NCBI GenBank assembly: GCA_947476465.1
Contig: CANJQN010000002.1
Location: 143,962-207,961, forward strand
DNA: 64,000 bases
Direction of reading: 5' to 3'
Source of the DNA: Comamonadaceae bacterium
GTDB lineage: Bacteria > Pseudomonadota > Gammaproteobacteria > Burkholderiales > Burkholderiaceae_C
Each line of letters begins with the position of its first letter. Within the stretch, counting starts at the first letter, position 1. The translations under genes and the position numbers were made by a program. Below the pieces are notes generated by a model. It was given only the letters and a program-made list of their open reading frames with translations. It made no database searches and was not told the origin of the DNA. Shown in pieces: positions 1-8,855 of the stretch.

Positions 1-869
1 TCCTGCTGCTGGAAGGGGCATTCGAAGCGCGCGACCTGGAGCTGTGCTCGCGCCTGTCGCTGTGGCATGTGGTGCACTGCCAGGAGCAGATCGACATGCT
101 GGCGGTGCACAAGACGCACACGCCGCACCGCGTGTTCCTCAAGCTCAACTCGGGCATGAACCGGCTGGGCTTCGCGCCGCACCGCTTTCGCGCGGCCTGG
201 GCGCGGCTGGACGCGCTGCCCCAGGTCGACGAGATCTCGCTCGTCACCCATTTCAGCGACGCCGACACGCCGCGCGGCGTGGCCGACGCGCTGCGCGTGT
301 TCGGCCAGGCCACCAGCGATCTGCCCGGCGAGCGCAGCCTCGCCAACAGCGCGGCGGTGCTGCGGCACGGGCACGATGCGGCCGTGCGCGCGGACTGGAT
401 CCGCCCCGGCATCGCCGTCTATGGCAGCGCGCCTGATTTTCCCCAGCACGACGCCGCGCACTGGCAGCTCGAACCCACCATGACCCTGGCCAGCCGCGTG
501 ATCGGCCTGCAGCAGTTGGCGGTGGGCGACACGGTGGGCTACGGCTCGAGCTTCACCGCCGACGCGCCGATGCGTGTGGGCATCGTGGCCTGTGGCTATG
601 CCGATGGCTACCCGCGCCTGTGCCCCACCGGCACGCCGGTGCTGGTCAACGGCCTGCGCACCCGCACCGTGGGCCGCGTGAGCATGGACATGATCGCGGT
701 CGACCTGGCCCCGGTGCCCGAGGCCGGCATCGGCAGCGAGGTGACGCTGTGGGGCCGCGCGGCAAGCGGGGCGGTGTTGCCCATCGACGAGGTGGCGAGC
801 GCCGCTAGCACGGTGGGCTATGAGCTGATGTGCGCGCTGGCCCCGCGGGTGCCGGTTGTGGTCGCCTGA
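1..869 (+). CDS. alr: Alanine racemase, 3' part (5' end outside window)
   Basis: PLP-dependent alanine racemase, which interconverts L- and D-alanine for peptidoglycan. The reading frame is already open at base 3 (LLLEGAFEARDLEL), so the start codon and the PLP lysine lie upstream of the window. What remains is the barrel end and the C-terminal domain: the substrate loop SGMNRLGF, GIAVYGSAP, the motif GYADGYPR that carries the second catalytic base (Tyr) in this family, and the C-terminal SMDMIAVDL and YELMCALAPRVPV. It is convergent with the reductase gene that ends 3 bp away. Whether it is the biosynthetic (alr) or catabolic (dadX) paralogue cannot be told from this part. Confidence 0.93.
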   Translation, partial: LLLEGAFEARDLELCSRLSLWHVVHCQEQIDMLAVHKTHTPHRVFLKLNSGMNRLGFAPHRFRAAWARLDALPQVDEISLVTHFSDADTPRGVADALRVFGQATSDLPGERSLANSAAVLRHGHDAAVRADWIRPGIAVYGSAPDFPQHDAAHWQLEPTMTLASRVIGLQQLAVGDTVGYGSSFTADAPMRVGIVACGYADGYPRLCPTGTPVLVNGLRTRTVGRVSMDMIAVDLAPVPEAGIGSEVTLWGRAASGAVLPIDEVASAASTVGYELMCALAPRVPVVVA

Positions 870-872
870 CGC

Positions 873-1853
873 TCAGTACAGCCCGCGCACCTGTGCCTGC
901 AGCCGGCTCAGCCCCAGCAGGGCATCGGTAAAGGGCGTGGCCACGCCGGTCAGCTGGCCCAACTCGCACACCGCGGTCACCAGCGCGTCCAGCTCCAGCG
1001 GCTTGCCGGCCTCGACGTCCTGCAGCATCGAGGTCTTGATCGGGCCCAACTTGGCGGTGACCTGGTGCCGGTCTTCTGGCTCCTGCGCGATCACGATGCC
1101 CAGGCGGGCGCCGATCTCGCGGGCTTCGAGCATCACGCGCGACATGAAGCCGCGCACCAGCGGGTCGGCCAGGATGCGCTGCGAGTCGGCGCCGGTGATG
1201 GCGCTGATCGGGTTCATGGTGAGGTTGCCCCAGAGCTTGAACCAGGTGTCGTGCTGGATCCGCTCGGACAGTGTGGTCTCGAAGCCGGCCTGCTCCAACA
1301 GGGCCACCAGGGCCCGCACCCGCGGCGTCTTCTCGCCCGAGGGCTCGCCGACGATCAGGCGCTGACCCAAGTGATGGCGCACCACGCCCGGCGCGTCGAG
1401 CGAAGACGAGGCATGCACGACGCAGCCCACCACCTGGCGCGAGGCAATAGCCTGGGCGATAGCGCCATCGGGGTCCACCGCCTTCAGCCGGGTGCCGGCC
1501 AGCGCCCCGCCGAAGCCGTCGAGAAACCACCAGGGCACGCCGTTCATGGCGGTGAGCACCACCGTGCCCGGCCCCAGCAGCGGGCCGATGGCGCGCGCGA
1601 CATCGGCCAGGGCGGGGGCCTTGACCGCGATCACCACCATGTCTTGCACACCCAGCTCGGCCGGGTCGGCACTGGCGTGCACCGGCACGGCGCGGTCGCC
1701 CTGCGAATCGATGAGCCGCAGCCCGTGCTGGCGCAGGGCGGCCAGCGTGGCGCCGCGCGCCACCACACTCACCTGTGATCCGGCCGCGGCCAGTTTCACA
1801 CCGATCCAGCCGCCAATGGCGCCGGCGCCATAGATGCAAACCTTCTGGGTCAA
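873..1853 (-). CDS. panE: Ketopantoate reductase family protein (PanE/ApbA-like)
   Basis: NADPH-dependent 2-dehydropantoate 2-reductase family, about 326 aa; the pantothenate-pathway reaction is ketopantoate to pantoate. The N-terminus has the dinucleotide loop IYGAGAIGG. The middle carries FKLWGNLTMNPISAITGA, matching the family's conserved Lys and Asn motif. I chose the TTG at 1853 because it places TQKVCIYGAGAIGG at the N-terminus as in the family and sits 5 bp after the stop of the upstream Bug gene; an open frame extends further upstream to 1904. The two genes look co-transcribed. Comamonadaceae carry several paralogues, so the exact substrate is inferred and uncertain. Confidence 0.82.
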   Translation of the reverse strand: MTQKVCIYGAGAIGGWIGVKLAAAGSQVSVVARGATLAALRQHGLRLIDSQGDRAVPVHASADPAELGVQDMVVIAVKAPALADVARAIGPLLGPGTVVLTAMNGVPWWFLDGFGGALAGTRLKAVDPDGAIAQAIASRQVVGCVVHASSSLDAPGVVRHHLGQRLIVGEPSGEKTPRVRALVALLEQAGFETTLSERIQHDTWFKLWGNLTMNPISAITGADSQRILADPLVRGFMSRVMLEAREIGARLGIVIAQEPEDRHQVTAKLGPIKTSMLQDVEAGKPLELDALVTAVCELGQLTGVATPFTDALLGLSRLQAQVRGLY

Positions 1854-1858
1854 GGGGG

Positions 1859-2854
1859 CTAACCTTCTGCTGTGAAGCCAATCTGCTTGACGATGGGCGC
1901 CCACTTGGCCGTGTCGCGCTTGACCAGGTCGGCCAGTTCACCCGGCGTGGTGGACATGGCCTCCAGGCCGAAGCCGGCCAGGCCGTCGATCACGTCCTTG
2001 GTGGCCAGGGCCGCCCTCATGGACGCGTTCAGGCGGCTCACCAGCTCGGGCGAGGCCTTGGCCGGCAGGAAGAAGGCGAACCACTCGCTGTGCGTGACGT
2101 CCTTGAGGCCCTGTTCGGCGAAGGTGGGCACATCGGGCGCGAAGCGGTTGCGCCCGGCGCCCGAGACACCCAGGATGCGCACCTTGCCCGTGGACAGATG
2201 CTGGGTGATGTCGCCGATGGGGCCGGAGACGGCCGCGACGTTGCCGCCCAGCAGGTCGAGCATGGCCGGTTGGGTGCCGCGATAGGCCGCGTGCTTGAGG
2301 TCGACGCCGGCCGTCTTGCCCAGCAGGGCGCCGATGAAGTGCGGTGTGGAGCCGGCTGCCGGCGAGCCGAAGTTGGCGCCCTGCGGATTGGCCTTGGCCC
2401 AGGCCAGGTACTCGGGCACGCTCCTGATGCTGGCCGGGACGGCCGGGCCCACGGCAAAGCCGAAGTCGAACGCGCAGGCCACGGTGACGGGCGTGAGGTC
2501 GACCGCCGGGTCGTAGGCCAGCTTCTTGTAGATATGCGGGTAGATGGTCAGGATGGAGGTTGGCGTCTGCAGGATGTTCAGGCCATCCGGCGGGGCGGCC
2601 TTGATGGTCTGAACGGCGATCTGCCCGCCCGCGCCGGTCTTGTTTTCCACCACCACCGATTTGGCGTACTGGCCGGTCATGGCCTGGGCCACGCGCCGGC
2701 AGGTGGTGTCCGAGGTGCCGCCGGCCGCGAAGCCGGTGACGATCTTGGCCACGTCGGGCAACTGCTGGGCCCAGGCGCGCTGGCCCAGGCCGGTGAGGAA
2801 GGCAGCGGCGCCGGCGGACTGCAGCAGCTGGCGGCGATCGAGGTGCATGGTCAT
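1859..2854 (-). CDS. Bug-family (TctC) periplasmic substrate-binding protein
   Basis: Tripartite tricarboxylate transporter receptor of the Bordetella uptake gene family, about 331 aa, periplasmic. The N-terminus (DRRQLLQSAGAAAFLTGLG, then AWAQ) is a twin-arginine-type signal peptide. It is followed by the typical IVTGFAAGGTSDTTCRR opening, VVENKTGAGGQIAV, and the C-terminal KWAPIVKQIGF. Start codons at 2854 and 2848 are both possible; longer upstream extensions run into the radA leader and were rejected. No TctA or TctB membrane gene is nearby, as is usual for orphan Bug proteins. The ligand is unknown. Co-transcription with the panE-like gene is likely (5 bp gap). Confidence 0.85.
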   Translation of the reverse strand: MTMHLDRRQLLQSAGAAAFLTGLGQRAWAQQLPDVAKIVTGFAAGGTSDTTCRRVAQAMTGQYAKSVVVENKTGAGGQIAVQTIKAAPPDGLNILQTPTSILTIYPHIYKKLAYDPAVDLTPVTVACAFDFGFAVGPAVPASIRSVPEYLAWAKANPQGANFGSPAAGSTPHFIGALLGKTAGVDLKHAAYRGTQPAMLDLLGGNVAAVSGPIGDITQHLSTGKVRILGVSGAGRNRFAPDVPTFAEQGLKDVTHSEWFAFFLPAKASPELVSRLNASMRAALATKDVIDGLAGFGLEAMSTTPGELADLVKRDTAKWAPIVKQIGFTAEG

Positions 2855-2973
2855 GATGGTGTGGGTGGTGTGGAGGTCAATAGACCCAAAGGGCTGGTCA
2901 TCATGGCATTCGCGCGGGCGGCCCGCACTTCGGGATGACCCGTGGGACCTTCGCCGCCATGGACAATCCCCCC

Positions 2974-4353
2974 ATGGCCAAGGAAAAAACCGTTTACAGC
3001 TGCACCGAATGCGGCGGCACCAGCCCGCGCTGGCTGGGCAAGTGCCCGCAATGCGAGGCCTGGAACACCCTGATCGAGACGGTGCCGGACGCCGCCGCCG
3101 GCAACGCTCGCAACCGCTTCGCGTCGCTGGCGCCCAGCGCGGCGGTGGCGGTGCTGGCCGACATCGAGGCGGCCGAGGTGCCGCGCACGCCCACCGGCAT
3201 CGCGGAGCTCGACCGCGTGCTGGGCGGCGGCATTGTCGCGGGCGGCGTGGTGCTGATCGGCGGCGACCCGGGCATCGGCAAGTCCACCCTGCTGCTGCAG
3301 GCGCTGGACGGCTTGCAGCGCGCGGGCGTGCCCACGCTGTACGTGACGGGCGAGGAATCAGGTGCCCAGGTGGCGCTGAGATCACGCCGCCTGGGGCTGG
3401 ACCGCTCGCAAGTGAGTGTGCTGGCCGAGATCCAGCTGGAAAAGATTCAGGCCACGCTGGCCTCGGCCCGGCCGGCGGTGGCGGTGATCGACTCGATCCA
3501 GACGGTGTATTCCGACCAGCTCACCTCGGCCCCCGGCTCGGTCGCGCAGGTGCGTGAGTGCGCGGCCCACCTCACACGCGCGGCCAAGTCCAGCGGCACC
3601 TGCGTGGTGCTGGTCGGCCACGTCACCAAGGAAGGCGCCCTGGCCGGGCCGCGCGTGCTCGAGCACATGGTGGACACGGTGCTGTACTTCGAGGGCGACA
3701 CGCATTCGAGCTTCCGGCTGGTGCGCGCGATCAAGAACCGCTTCGGCGCGGTCAATGAGATCGGCGTGTTCGCCATGACCGAAAAAGGCCTCAAGGGCGT
3801 GGCCAACCCCAGCGCGATTTTTCTGTCGCAGCATTCGGAGCCGGTTCCCGGCAGCTGTGTGCTGGTGACGCTGGAGGGCACGCGGCCGATGCTGGTGGAG
3901 ATCCAGGCCCTGGTCGACAGCGGCGGCCCCAGCCCGCGCCGGCTGTCGGTGGGTCTGGACCGCGACCGCCTGGCCATGCTGCTGGCCGTGCTGCACCGCC
4001 ATGCCGGCGTGGCCTGCACGGACCAGGATGTTTTCGTCAATGCGGTGGGCGGCGTGCGCATCAGCGAACCGGCCGCTGACCTGGCGGTGATGCTGGCCAT
4101 TACCTCCTCGCTGCGCGGCAAGGCCCTGCCCAAGGGCTTCATCGCCTTCGGCGAGGTCGGTCTGGCCGGCGAGGTGCGGCCCGCGCCGCGCGGCCAGGAG
4201 CGCCTGCGCGAGGCGGCTAAGCTGGGGTTTTCGGTGGCGGTGGTGCCCAAGGCGAACGCGCCCAAGAAGGGCAGCCGCGAGATCGAGGGCCTGACGATTC
4301 ATCCGGTGGAGCGGATCGAAGAGGCCATGGAAGTGGTTCGCAGCCTGCAGTAA
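2974..4353 (+). CDS. radA: DNA repair protein RadA
   Basis: RadA/Sms, a RecA-related ATPase that drives branch migration during recombinational repair; about 459 aa, full length. Visible in order: a four-cysteine zinc finger (CTEC, then CPQC, residues about 10-27), Walker A GGDPGIGKST near residue 97, the RadA signature KNRFG, and a Lon-protease-like C-terminal domain (FVNAVGGVRI to LAGEVRPAPRGQERL). The start MAKEKTVYSC was chosen over an upstream ATG at 2935 because it matches the family N-terminus. It is divergent from the Bug gene at 1859-2854, sharing a 119-bp gap. Confidence 0.96.
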   Translation: MAKEKTVYSCTECGGTSPRWLGKCPQCEAWNTLIETVPDAAAGNARNRFASLAPSAAVAVLADIEAAEVPRTPTGIAELDRVLGGGIVAGGVVLIGGDPGIGKSTLLLQALDGLQRAGVPTLYVTGEESGAQVALRSRRLGLDRSQVSVLAEIQLEKIQATLASARPAVAVIDSIQTVYSDQLTSAPGSVAQVRECAAHLTRAAKSSGTCVVLVGHVTKEGALAGPRVLEHMVDTVLYFEGDTHSSFRLVRAIKNRFGAVNEIGVFAMTEKGLKGVANPSAIFLSQHSEPVPGSCVLVTLEGTRPMLVEIQALVDSGGPSPRRLSVGLDRDRLAMLLAVLHRHAGVACTDQDVFVNAVGGVRISEPAADLAVMLAITSSLRGKALPKGFIAFGEVGLAGEVRPAPRGQERLREAAKLGFSVAVVPKANAPKKGSREIEGLTIHPVERIEEAMEVVRSLQ

Positions 4354-4421
4354 CTCCGCGGCGCAGGGCCTACGCACTCGCCACAGCCGGCCCCGACGCG
4401 CGGGCAAAGGACAATCAAGCG

Positions 4422-4859
4422 ATGAAAGACTGGAAAAAAATCGTCTACCCCCTGGCCGGCCTGGCCATCGTCTTCGGCGCCTGGCGGGCCTATGGCCTGC
4501 CAGGCCTGGCCGCCGCGGGCGGCGGCCTGATGATGTGGCTGATGCTGCACTTCACGCGGACCATGCACGTGCTCAAGCAGGCGGCCGACCGGCCCATCGG
4601 CTACGTGGGCAGCGCGGTGATGCTCAATGCCAAGCTCAAGCCCGGGGTGAACCTGCTGCATGTGATGGCCATCACGCGTTCCCTGGGCGAGCTGCAATCG
4701 CCGCCCGACGCCCAGCCAGAGGTGTTCCGCTGGACGGACACCGGTGGCTCCAGCGTCACCTGTGAGTTCGAGGGCGGGCGCCTGGTGCGGTGGATGCTGG
4801 CACGGCCCGCGCCCGACGAATCTCCCGCCCCCGCCGAGCCCGGCGCGGCCGCCCACTAG
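4422..4859 (+). CDS. Small conserved inner-membrane protein downstream of radA
   Basis: A 145-aa protein of unknown function. Two close hydrophobic stretches lie near the N-terminus (about residues 8-25 and 31-47: YPLAGLAIVFGAW and GLAAAGGGLMMWLML). They are followed by a soluble domain with HFTRTMHVLKQAADRPIGYVGSAVMLNAKL and a Pro/Ala-rich tail. Spacing from radA is 68 bp, same strand. Database entries sometimes label such proteins glycerate kinase, but nothing here resembles a kinase. Function unassigned. Confidence 0.75.
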   Translation: MKDWKKIVYPLAGLAIVFGAWRAYGLPGLAAAGGGLMMWLMLHFTRTMHVLKQAADRPIGYVGSAVMLNAKLKPGVNLLHVMAITRSLGELQSPPDAQPEVFRWTDTGGSSVTCEFEGGRLVRWMLARPAPDESPAPAEPGAAAH

Positions 4860-4911
4860 AATCGCTGTTTGCATTCCATGTTGCGCATTTCATACCTCAT
4901 GATCCCGTAGT

Positions 4912-4961
4912 CCGTTCGGGCTGAGCTTGTCGAAGCCCTTCGACAGGCTCAGGGCGAACGG
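4912..4961. repeat. 50-bp interspersed palindromic repeat (copy 1)
   Basis: A near-perfect 50-bp palindrome beginning CCGTTCGGGCTGAGC and ending GGCTCAGGGCGAACGG, with the inner arms TTGTCGAAG and CTTCGACA around a central CC. It lies between the radA-linked membrane gene and ilvE. A second copy, nearly identical, is at 62394-62443. It would fold into a strong hairpin and resembles REP/BIME-type elements. Confidence 0.9.
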
Positions 4962-5012
4962 CTGGGGTCGTCGCGAAATGCGAAAACTCAATAGACACCT
5001 GAAGGACGAGAC

Positions 5013-5948
5013 ATGAGCGTTGTTCCCACCATGGCCGACCGCGACGGCAAGATCTGGATGGACGGTGAACTGGTCGAGTGGCGCGACGCCAAGATTCATG
5101 TTCTGTCCCATACCCTGCACTACGGCTGCGGCGCCTTCGAGGGCGTTCGGGCTTACAACACGGTCAACGGCACCGCCATCTTCCGCCTGCAAGAGCACAC
5201 CCAGCGCCTCTTGAACAGCTGCAAGATCCTGCGCATGCCGATCACCTTCACGGCCGAGCATCTCAATCAAGCGCAACTCACGGTGGTGCGTGCCAACAAG
5301 CTCGAGAGCTGCTACATCCGCCCGCTGGCCTGGATCGGCTCCGAGAAGCTGGGCGTGAGCCCCAAGGGCAACCGGATCCACGCCATGGTTGCGGCCTGGG
5401 CCTGGGGCGCCTACCTCGGCGAGGACGGCATGAAGCGCGGCATCCGCGTCAAGACCTCCAGCTACAGCCGCCACCACGTCAACATCACGATGACGCAGGC
5501 CAAGGCCGTCTCCAACTACACCAATTCGATCCTGGCCAACATGGAGGCCCTGGACGACGGCTACGACGAGGCCCTGCTGCTCGACACCTCCGGCTTCGTG
5601 AGCGAAGGCGCGGGCGAGAACATCTTTGTGGTGAAAGACGGCAAGGTCTACACGCCCGATCTGTCGGCCGGCGCGCTCAATGGCATCACCCGCAACACGG
5701 TGCTGCACATCTGCGAAGACCTGGGGCTGGACCTGATCCAAAAGCGCATCACGCGCGACGAGGTCTACATCTGCGACGAGGCGTTTTTCACCGGCACCGC
5801 CGCCGAAGTCACGCCCATCCGCGAACTCGACCGCATCCCGCTCGGCGCCGGCTCGCGCGGCCCCATCACCGAGAAGATTCAGAGCGCGTTCTTCGACATC
5901 GTGAACGGCCGCAACCCCAAATACGCCCATTGGCTGACGAACGTTTGA
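5013..5948 (+). CDS. ilvE: Branched-chain amino acid aminotransferase
   Basis: Class IV PLP aminotransferase, 311 aa, last step of Val/Leu/Ile synthesis. Visible: DGELVEWRDAKIHVLSHTLHYG at the N-terminus, GAFEGVRAY, the PLP lysine in TQAKAVSNYTNS (Lys164), SEGAGENIFVV, LNGITRNTV, and [25 protein letters not shown] lies just before the ATG as a ribosome binding site. It is followed by a zinc finger gene and waaF, an order I associate with Burkholderiales. Confidence 0.96.
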   Translation: MSVVPTMADRDGKIWMDGELVEWRDAKIHVLSHTLHYGCGAFEGVRAYNTVNGTAIFRLQEHTQRLLNSCKILRMPITFTAEHLNQAQLTVVRANKLESCYIRPLAWIGSEKLGVSPKGNRIHAMVAAWAWGAYLGEDGMKRGIRVKTSSYSRHHVNITMTQAKAVSNYTNSILANMEALDDGYDEALLLDTSGFVSEGAGENIFVVKDGKVYTPDLSAGALNGITRNTVLHICEDLGLDLIQKRITRDEVYICDEAFFTGTAAEVTPIRELDRIPLGAGSRGPITEKIQSAFFDIVNGRNPKYAHWLTNV

Positions 5949-5949
5949 C

Positions 5950-6027
5950 CCCCCCCGAAAGGCCTTCGGCCCCTCCCCCCAGGGGGCGCCACCAGCGGCC
6001 CGGCAAAGCCGGTTCCGCGGTGGCCTC
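5950..6027 (+). repeat. Interspersed GC-rich repeat, copy 1
   Basis: Starts with a C-run followed by GAAAGGCCTTCGG, then CCCCCAGGGGGCGCC, then CCCGGCAAAGCCGGTTCCGCGG. The same modules recur at 6331-6432 and, inverted, at 11285-11382. Each part is a small inverted repeat. It follows ilvE directly and may act as its terminator. Confidence 0.85.
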
Positions 6028-6102
6028 GAAGGGACACTGCTTTCATGCTGGTGGGTGTTTGCCGGCATGTTGGATAGCTGAAGTTTGTTATGGAAAGGCG
6101 TC

Positions 6103-6324
6103 ATGAGCACCGCTACACCGCGCAAGCAGGCCGTTGTCGAACTGCTCGCCAAGGACCTCAATGCCAACGGCGGGGTGTTCTGCCCGAGCCCGCTGGCCGA
6201 CATGAAGTTGTGGAACAGCCACCCGAAGGTCTACCTTGACGTGGCCCATGCCGGCCAGGCGGCCTGCCCCTACTGCGGCACCGTCTACCAGCTGCGCGCG
6301 GGCGAGCACTTCAAAGGGCATTGA
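6103..6324 (+). CDS. CHCC-type zinc finger domain protein
   Basis: A 73-aa protein of the zf-CHCC family, related to the zinc-binding end of the NDUFS6 complex I subunit. The ligand set is visible: FCPSP near residue 24, HPKVYLDV, and CPYCGTVYQL. The start ATG at 6103 has GGAAAGG just upstream and leaves the normal N-terminus; an in-frame ATG six codons earlier is less likely. It lies between ilvE and waaF. Molecular role unknown. Confidence 0.88.
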   Translation: MSTATPRKQAVVELLAKDLNANGGVFCPSPLADMKLWNSHPKVYLDVAHAGQAACPYCGTVYQLRAGEHFKGH

Positions 6325-6330
6325 CTCCCA

Positions 6331-6432
6331 CCCCCCCCGAAGCGGCCTGCGGCCGTGCCTCCTCGGGCTGCGCCCTCTCCCCCCAGGGGGCGCCGCTGGC
6401 GGCCCGGCAAAGCCGGTTCCGCGGCGGCCCAC
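6331..6432 (+). repeat. Interspersed GC-rich repeat, copy 2
   Basis: Same elements as copy 1 (CCCCCCGAAGCGGCCTGCGG, CCCCCCAGGGGGCGCC, CCCGGCAAAGCCGGTTCCGCGG) with an extra internal segment. It lies between the zinc finger gene and waaF and is open in the waaF reading frame, which makes the annotated waaF start ambiguous. Confidence 0.85.
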
Positions 6433-6449
6433 TGAACTCCCCCTTTTAC

Positions 6450-7505
6450 GTGACGCCTTCTCTCATCATCGCCCCGCAGTGGATCGGCGACGCGGTCATG
6501 ACCGAGCCGCTGCTGCGGCGGCTGCATGCGCGGGGCGAGCGGCTGACGGTGGGTGCGCTGCCCTGGGTGGCGCCGGTCTACCGGGCCATGCCGCAGGTGG
6601 CGGCGGTGGTGGAATTTCCCTTCCAGCACGGCGGGCTGCAGTTCAAGGCGCGCCGCCGGCTGGCGCGTGAACTGGCAGGCAACTTCGAGGCGGCCTATGT
6701 GCTGCCCAACTCCCTCAAGAGCGCGCTGCTGCCTTTTCTGGCGAGCATTCCCCGCCGCATCGGCTACCTGGGCGAGGCGCGGGTGGGGCTGCTCACCCAC
6801 CGCCTGAAAAATCCCAAGAGCAAGCCGCCGATGGTGGCGTTTTATTCGGCCCTGAGCGGCCAGACCGATGTGGCGAACGACCGCCCGCGGCTGGCGCTGC
6901 CTGAGGGTGACGCCGCCCGCGTCGCCGCCGCGCAGGGGCTGGCCGTCGGCGGCTTCTACACCTTCGCGCCGGGCGCCGAGTTCGGCGGCTCCAAGCGCTG
7001 GCCGGCCGGTCACTATGCGCAGTTGGCGCAGCGGCTGGACGCCCCGGTGGTGCTGCTGGGGTCGGGCAAGGAGGCCGCGTTGTGCGAGGAGATCGCGCAG
7101 GCCGCACAAGCCGGGCAAACCGTCCCGATCCGTTGCCTGAACCTGGCCGGGCGCACCACGCTGGCCGAGGCGCTGGCACTGATCGCCGGCGCCCGCGCCA
7201 TGATCAGCAACGATTCGGGCCTGATGCACGTGGCCGCCGCCTTCGGCGTGCCGCAGGCGGCGCTGTTCGGCTCGTCGAGCCCGCTGCACACGCCGCCGCT
7301 GAACGATCGGGCAGCGGTGCTGTGGCTCAAGCAGGACGCCGCCTACCAGCCGCCCCTCGATTGCGCGCCGTGCTTCGAGCGCGAGTGCCCGCTGGGCCAC
7401 CACCGCTGCCTGGTCGACCTCGGGCCGGATCGCGTTCTGCGCGCCCTGGGCACGGTGGTCCCCGCCGGCCCATTGGGCGATGCCGACTGTGCCGCCCATG
7501 CCTGA
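6450..7505 (+). CDS. waaF: LPS heptosyltransferase II
   Basis: ADP-heptose:LPS heptosyltransferase of family GT9, about 351 aa, adding the second heptose to the inner core at the cytoplasmic face. Visible: LIIAPQWIGDAVMTEPLL at the N-terminus, VLPNSLKSALLPF, PRRIGYLGEARVGLLT, FAPGAEFGGSKRWPAGHYAQL, NDSGLMHVAAAFGVPQAALFGSSSP, and the C-terminal CAPCFERECPLGHHRCL. I placed the start at GTG 6450, where family homology begins. The frame is open back to 6321, but that part is translated interspersed repeat. There is no clear ribosome binding site. The stop overlaps the next start by 8 bp. Confidence 0.9.
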   Translation: MTPSLIIAPQWIGDAVMTEPLLRRLHARGERLTVGALPWVAPVYRAMPQVAAVVEFPFQHGGLQFKARRRLARELAGNFEAAYVLPNSLKSALLPFLASIPRRIGYLGEARVGLLTHRLKNPKSKPPMVAFYSALSGQTDVANDRPRLALPEGDAARVAAAQGLAVGGFYTFAPGAEFGGSKRWPAGHYAQLAQRLDAPVVLLGSGKEAALCEEIAQAAQAGQTVPIRCLNLAGRTTLAEALALIAGARAMISNDSGLMHVAAAFGVPQAALFGSSSPLHTPPLNDRAAVLWLKQDAAYQPPLDCAPCFERECPLGHHRCLVDLGPDRVLRALGTVVPAGPLGDADCAAHA

Positions 7506-8733
7506 AGCCGCCACCGCCGCCGCGCCAGTGCCTGTCGGCGCGGCGGCGGTCGGCCTGGCAGGCCTGCTGTCTTTGGCCGTCGCCGTGGGCATCGGACGAT
7601 TCGCCTTCACACCGATGCTGCCCCTGATGATCCAGGACAGCCAACTCGACGTGGCCGCCGGCGGCTGGTTGGCCGCCGCCCACTACCTGGGCTACCTGGT
7701 GGGCGCGCTCACCGCCAGCCGCCTGCCCATCGCCCCGGCCCGGCTGGCCGTGGCGACGCTGGGCCTGACCGTGCTGCTCACGGCCGCCATGGCCCTGCCG
7801 GCCGGGCCCTGGGCCTGGGCTGGCCTGCGGCTGGCAGCCGGGGTGGTCAGTGCCTGGGCCTTCGTCGCCACAGGTGTGTGGTGCCTTGGGGCCTTGGTCC
7901 AGCGCCCTGGTGCCGGCGGCGCGCCCAGCGGCTGGAGCAGCGTGCTCTATGCCGGGGTGGGCACCGGCATTGCGCTGACGGGCTTGTACTGCCTGGCGGC
8001 GGCCGTCGCCGGCAGCCGGTCGGCGGGCTTGTGGTTGCAGCTGGCCCTGATGGCGGCGTTGTTGGCGGTGCCGGTGGCGTGGGTGGTGCGGCGCCTGGGC
8101 GCCGAACTCGACGGCTCCATGCGTTCGGCGCGTTCAGTGCCCGGTGCCGCCACAGCACTGCCGCGCATGCGGGGCCTGGTGATCAGCTACGGCCTGTTCG
8201 GCTTCGGCTACATCCTGCCCGCCACCTTCCTGCCGGTGCTGGCGCGCCGCCTGGTGGAAGACCCCCGCCTGTTCGGGCTGGCCTGGCCGCTGTTCGGCGC
8301 GGCGGCGGCCGTCTCCGCCTTGCTGGCCAGCTGGTGGCTGCGGCGCGTGTCGCGGCTGCGGGTGTGGGCCGTGAGCCAGGGGCTGATGGGCGTGGGTGTG
8401 CTGCTGCCCAGCCTGTGGCTTTCGGGTTGGACGGTCGGCCTGTCTGCCGTGCTGGTGGGCGGCACTTTCATGGTGGTCACCCTGGCCGGCGTGCAGGAAG
8501 CGCGTTCCCGCGCGAGCGCCCAGGCGCCGCGCGCGGTGGCACGGATGACGGCCGCCTTCGCCGTCGGCCAGATCGTCGGCCCGGTGCTGTCGTCGGCGCT
8601 GTTGCATGGCGCCGGGCTGGGCGAGGCGGCAGCCATGAACCTGGCCATGCAGCTGGCTGCGATGTCGCTGCTGGCCAGCGCGGTCTGGCTGGCGCTGCTG
8701 CGAGAGCCGATTCACGCCTTGCATTCAAGATGA
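7498..8733 (+). CDS. YbfB/YjiJ-family MFS transporter
   Basis: A 411-aa membrane transporter with about 12 hydrophobic segments. The first-helix signature GIGRFAFTPMLPLMIQ is characteristic of the YbfB/YjiJ MFS family. Other visible parts are AAHYLGYLVGAL, LVISYGLFGFGYILPATFLPVLAR, and VGPVLSSALL near the end. The start ATG at 7498 overlaps the waaF stop, implying translational coupling, although the substrate is unknown and need not be related to LPS. Confidence 0.88.
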   Translation: MPEAATAAAPVPVGAAAVGLAGLLSLAVAVGIGRFAFTPMLPLMIQDSQLDVAAGGWLAAAHYLGYLVGALTASRLPIAPARLAVATLGLTVLLTAAMALPAGPWAWAGLRLAAGVVSAWAFVATGVWCLGALVQRPGAGGAPSGWSSVLYAGVGTGIALTGLYCLAAAVAGSRSAGLWLQLALMAALLAVPVAWVVRRLGAELDGSMRSARSVPGAATALPRMRGLVISYGLFGFGYILPATFLPVLARRLVEDPRLFGLAWPLFGAAAAVSALLASWWLRRVSRLRVWAVSQGLMGVGVLLPSLWLSGWTVGLSAVLVGGTFMVVTLAGVQEARSRASAQAPRAVARMTAAFAVGQIVGPVLSSALLHGAGLGEAAAMNLAMQLAAMSLLASAVWLALLREPIHALHSR

Positions 8734-8802
8734 GCAAGCGCCGCCCCGGCGAGTGAGACGCCAGCGCAGAGATGGCCTCGCCCGGGAGCTCCTGGGATGA
8801 TT

Positions 8803-8833
8803 TGCAAATGCAAGATTAAATCTTCAATTTGCA
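8803..8833. promoter_or_regulatory. 31-bp interrupted palindrome upstream of the DUF4143 ATPase gene
   Basis: Two 14-base arms, TGCAAATGCAAGAT and ATCTTCAATTTGCA, surround TAA and match at 12 of 14 positions as an inverted repeat. The stretch is AT-rich in a GC-rich setting and ends 22 bp before the ATG at 8856. It looks like an operator or a promoter-overlapping site; no regulator is encoded next to it. Confidence 0.55.
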
Positions 8834-8855
8834 CGGTCTGCTGTAGACTGACGGC

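Noticed and set aside
1775..2938. A 387-codon open frame antisense to the first Bug gene
   Set aside because: The minus strand encodes a full Bug protein with signal peptide; the plus frame is compositional.
4422..4859. Glycerate kinase label for the small protein after radA
   Set aside because: The protein is 145 aa with two N-terminal hydrophobic helices and no kinase motif.
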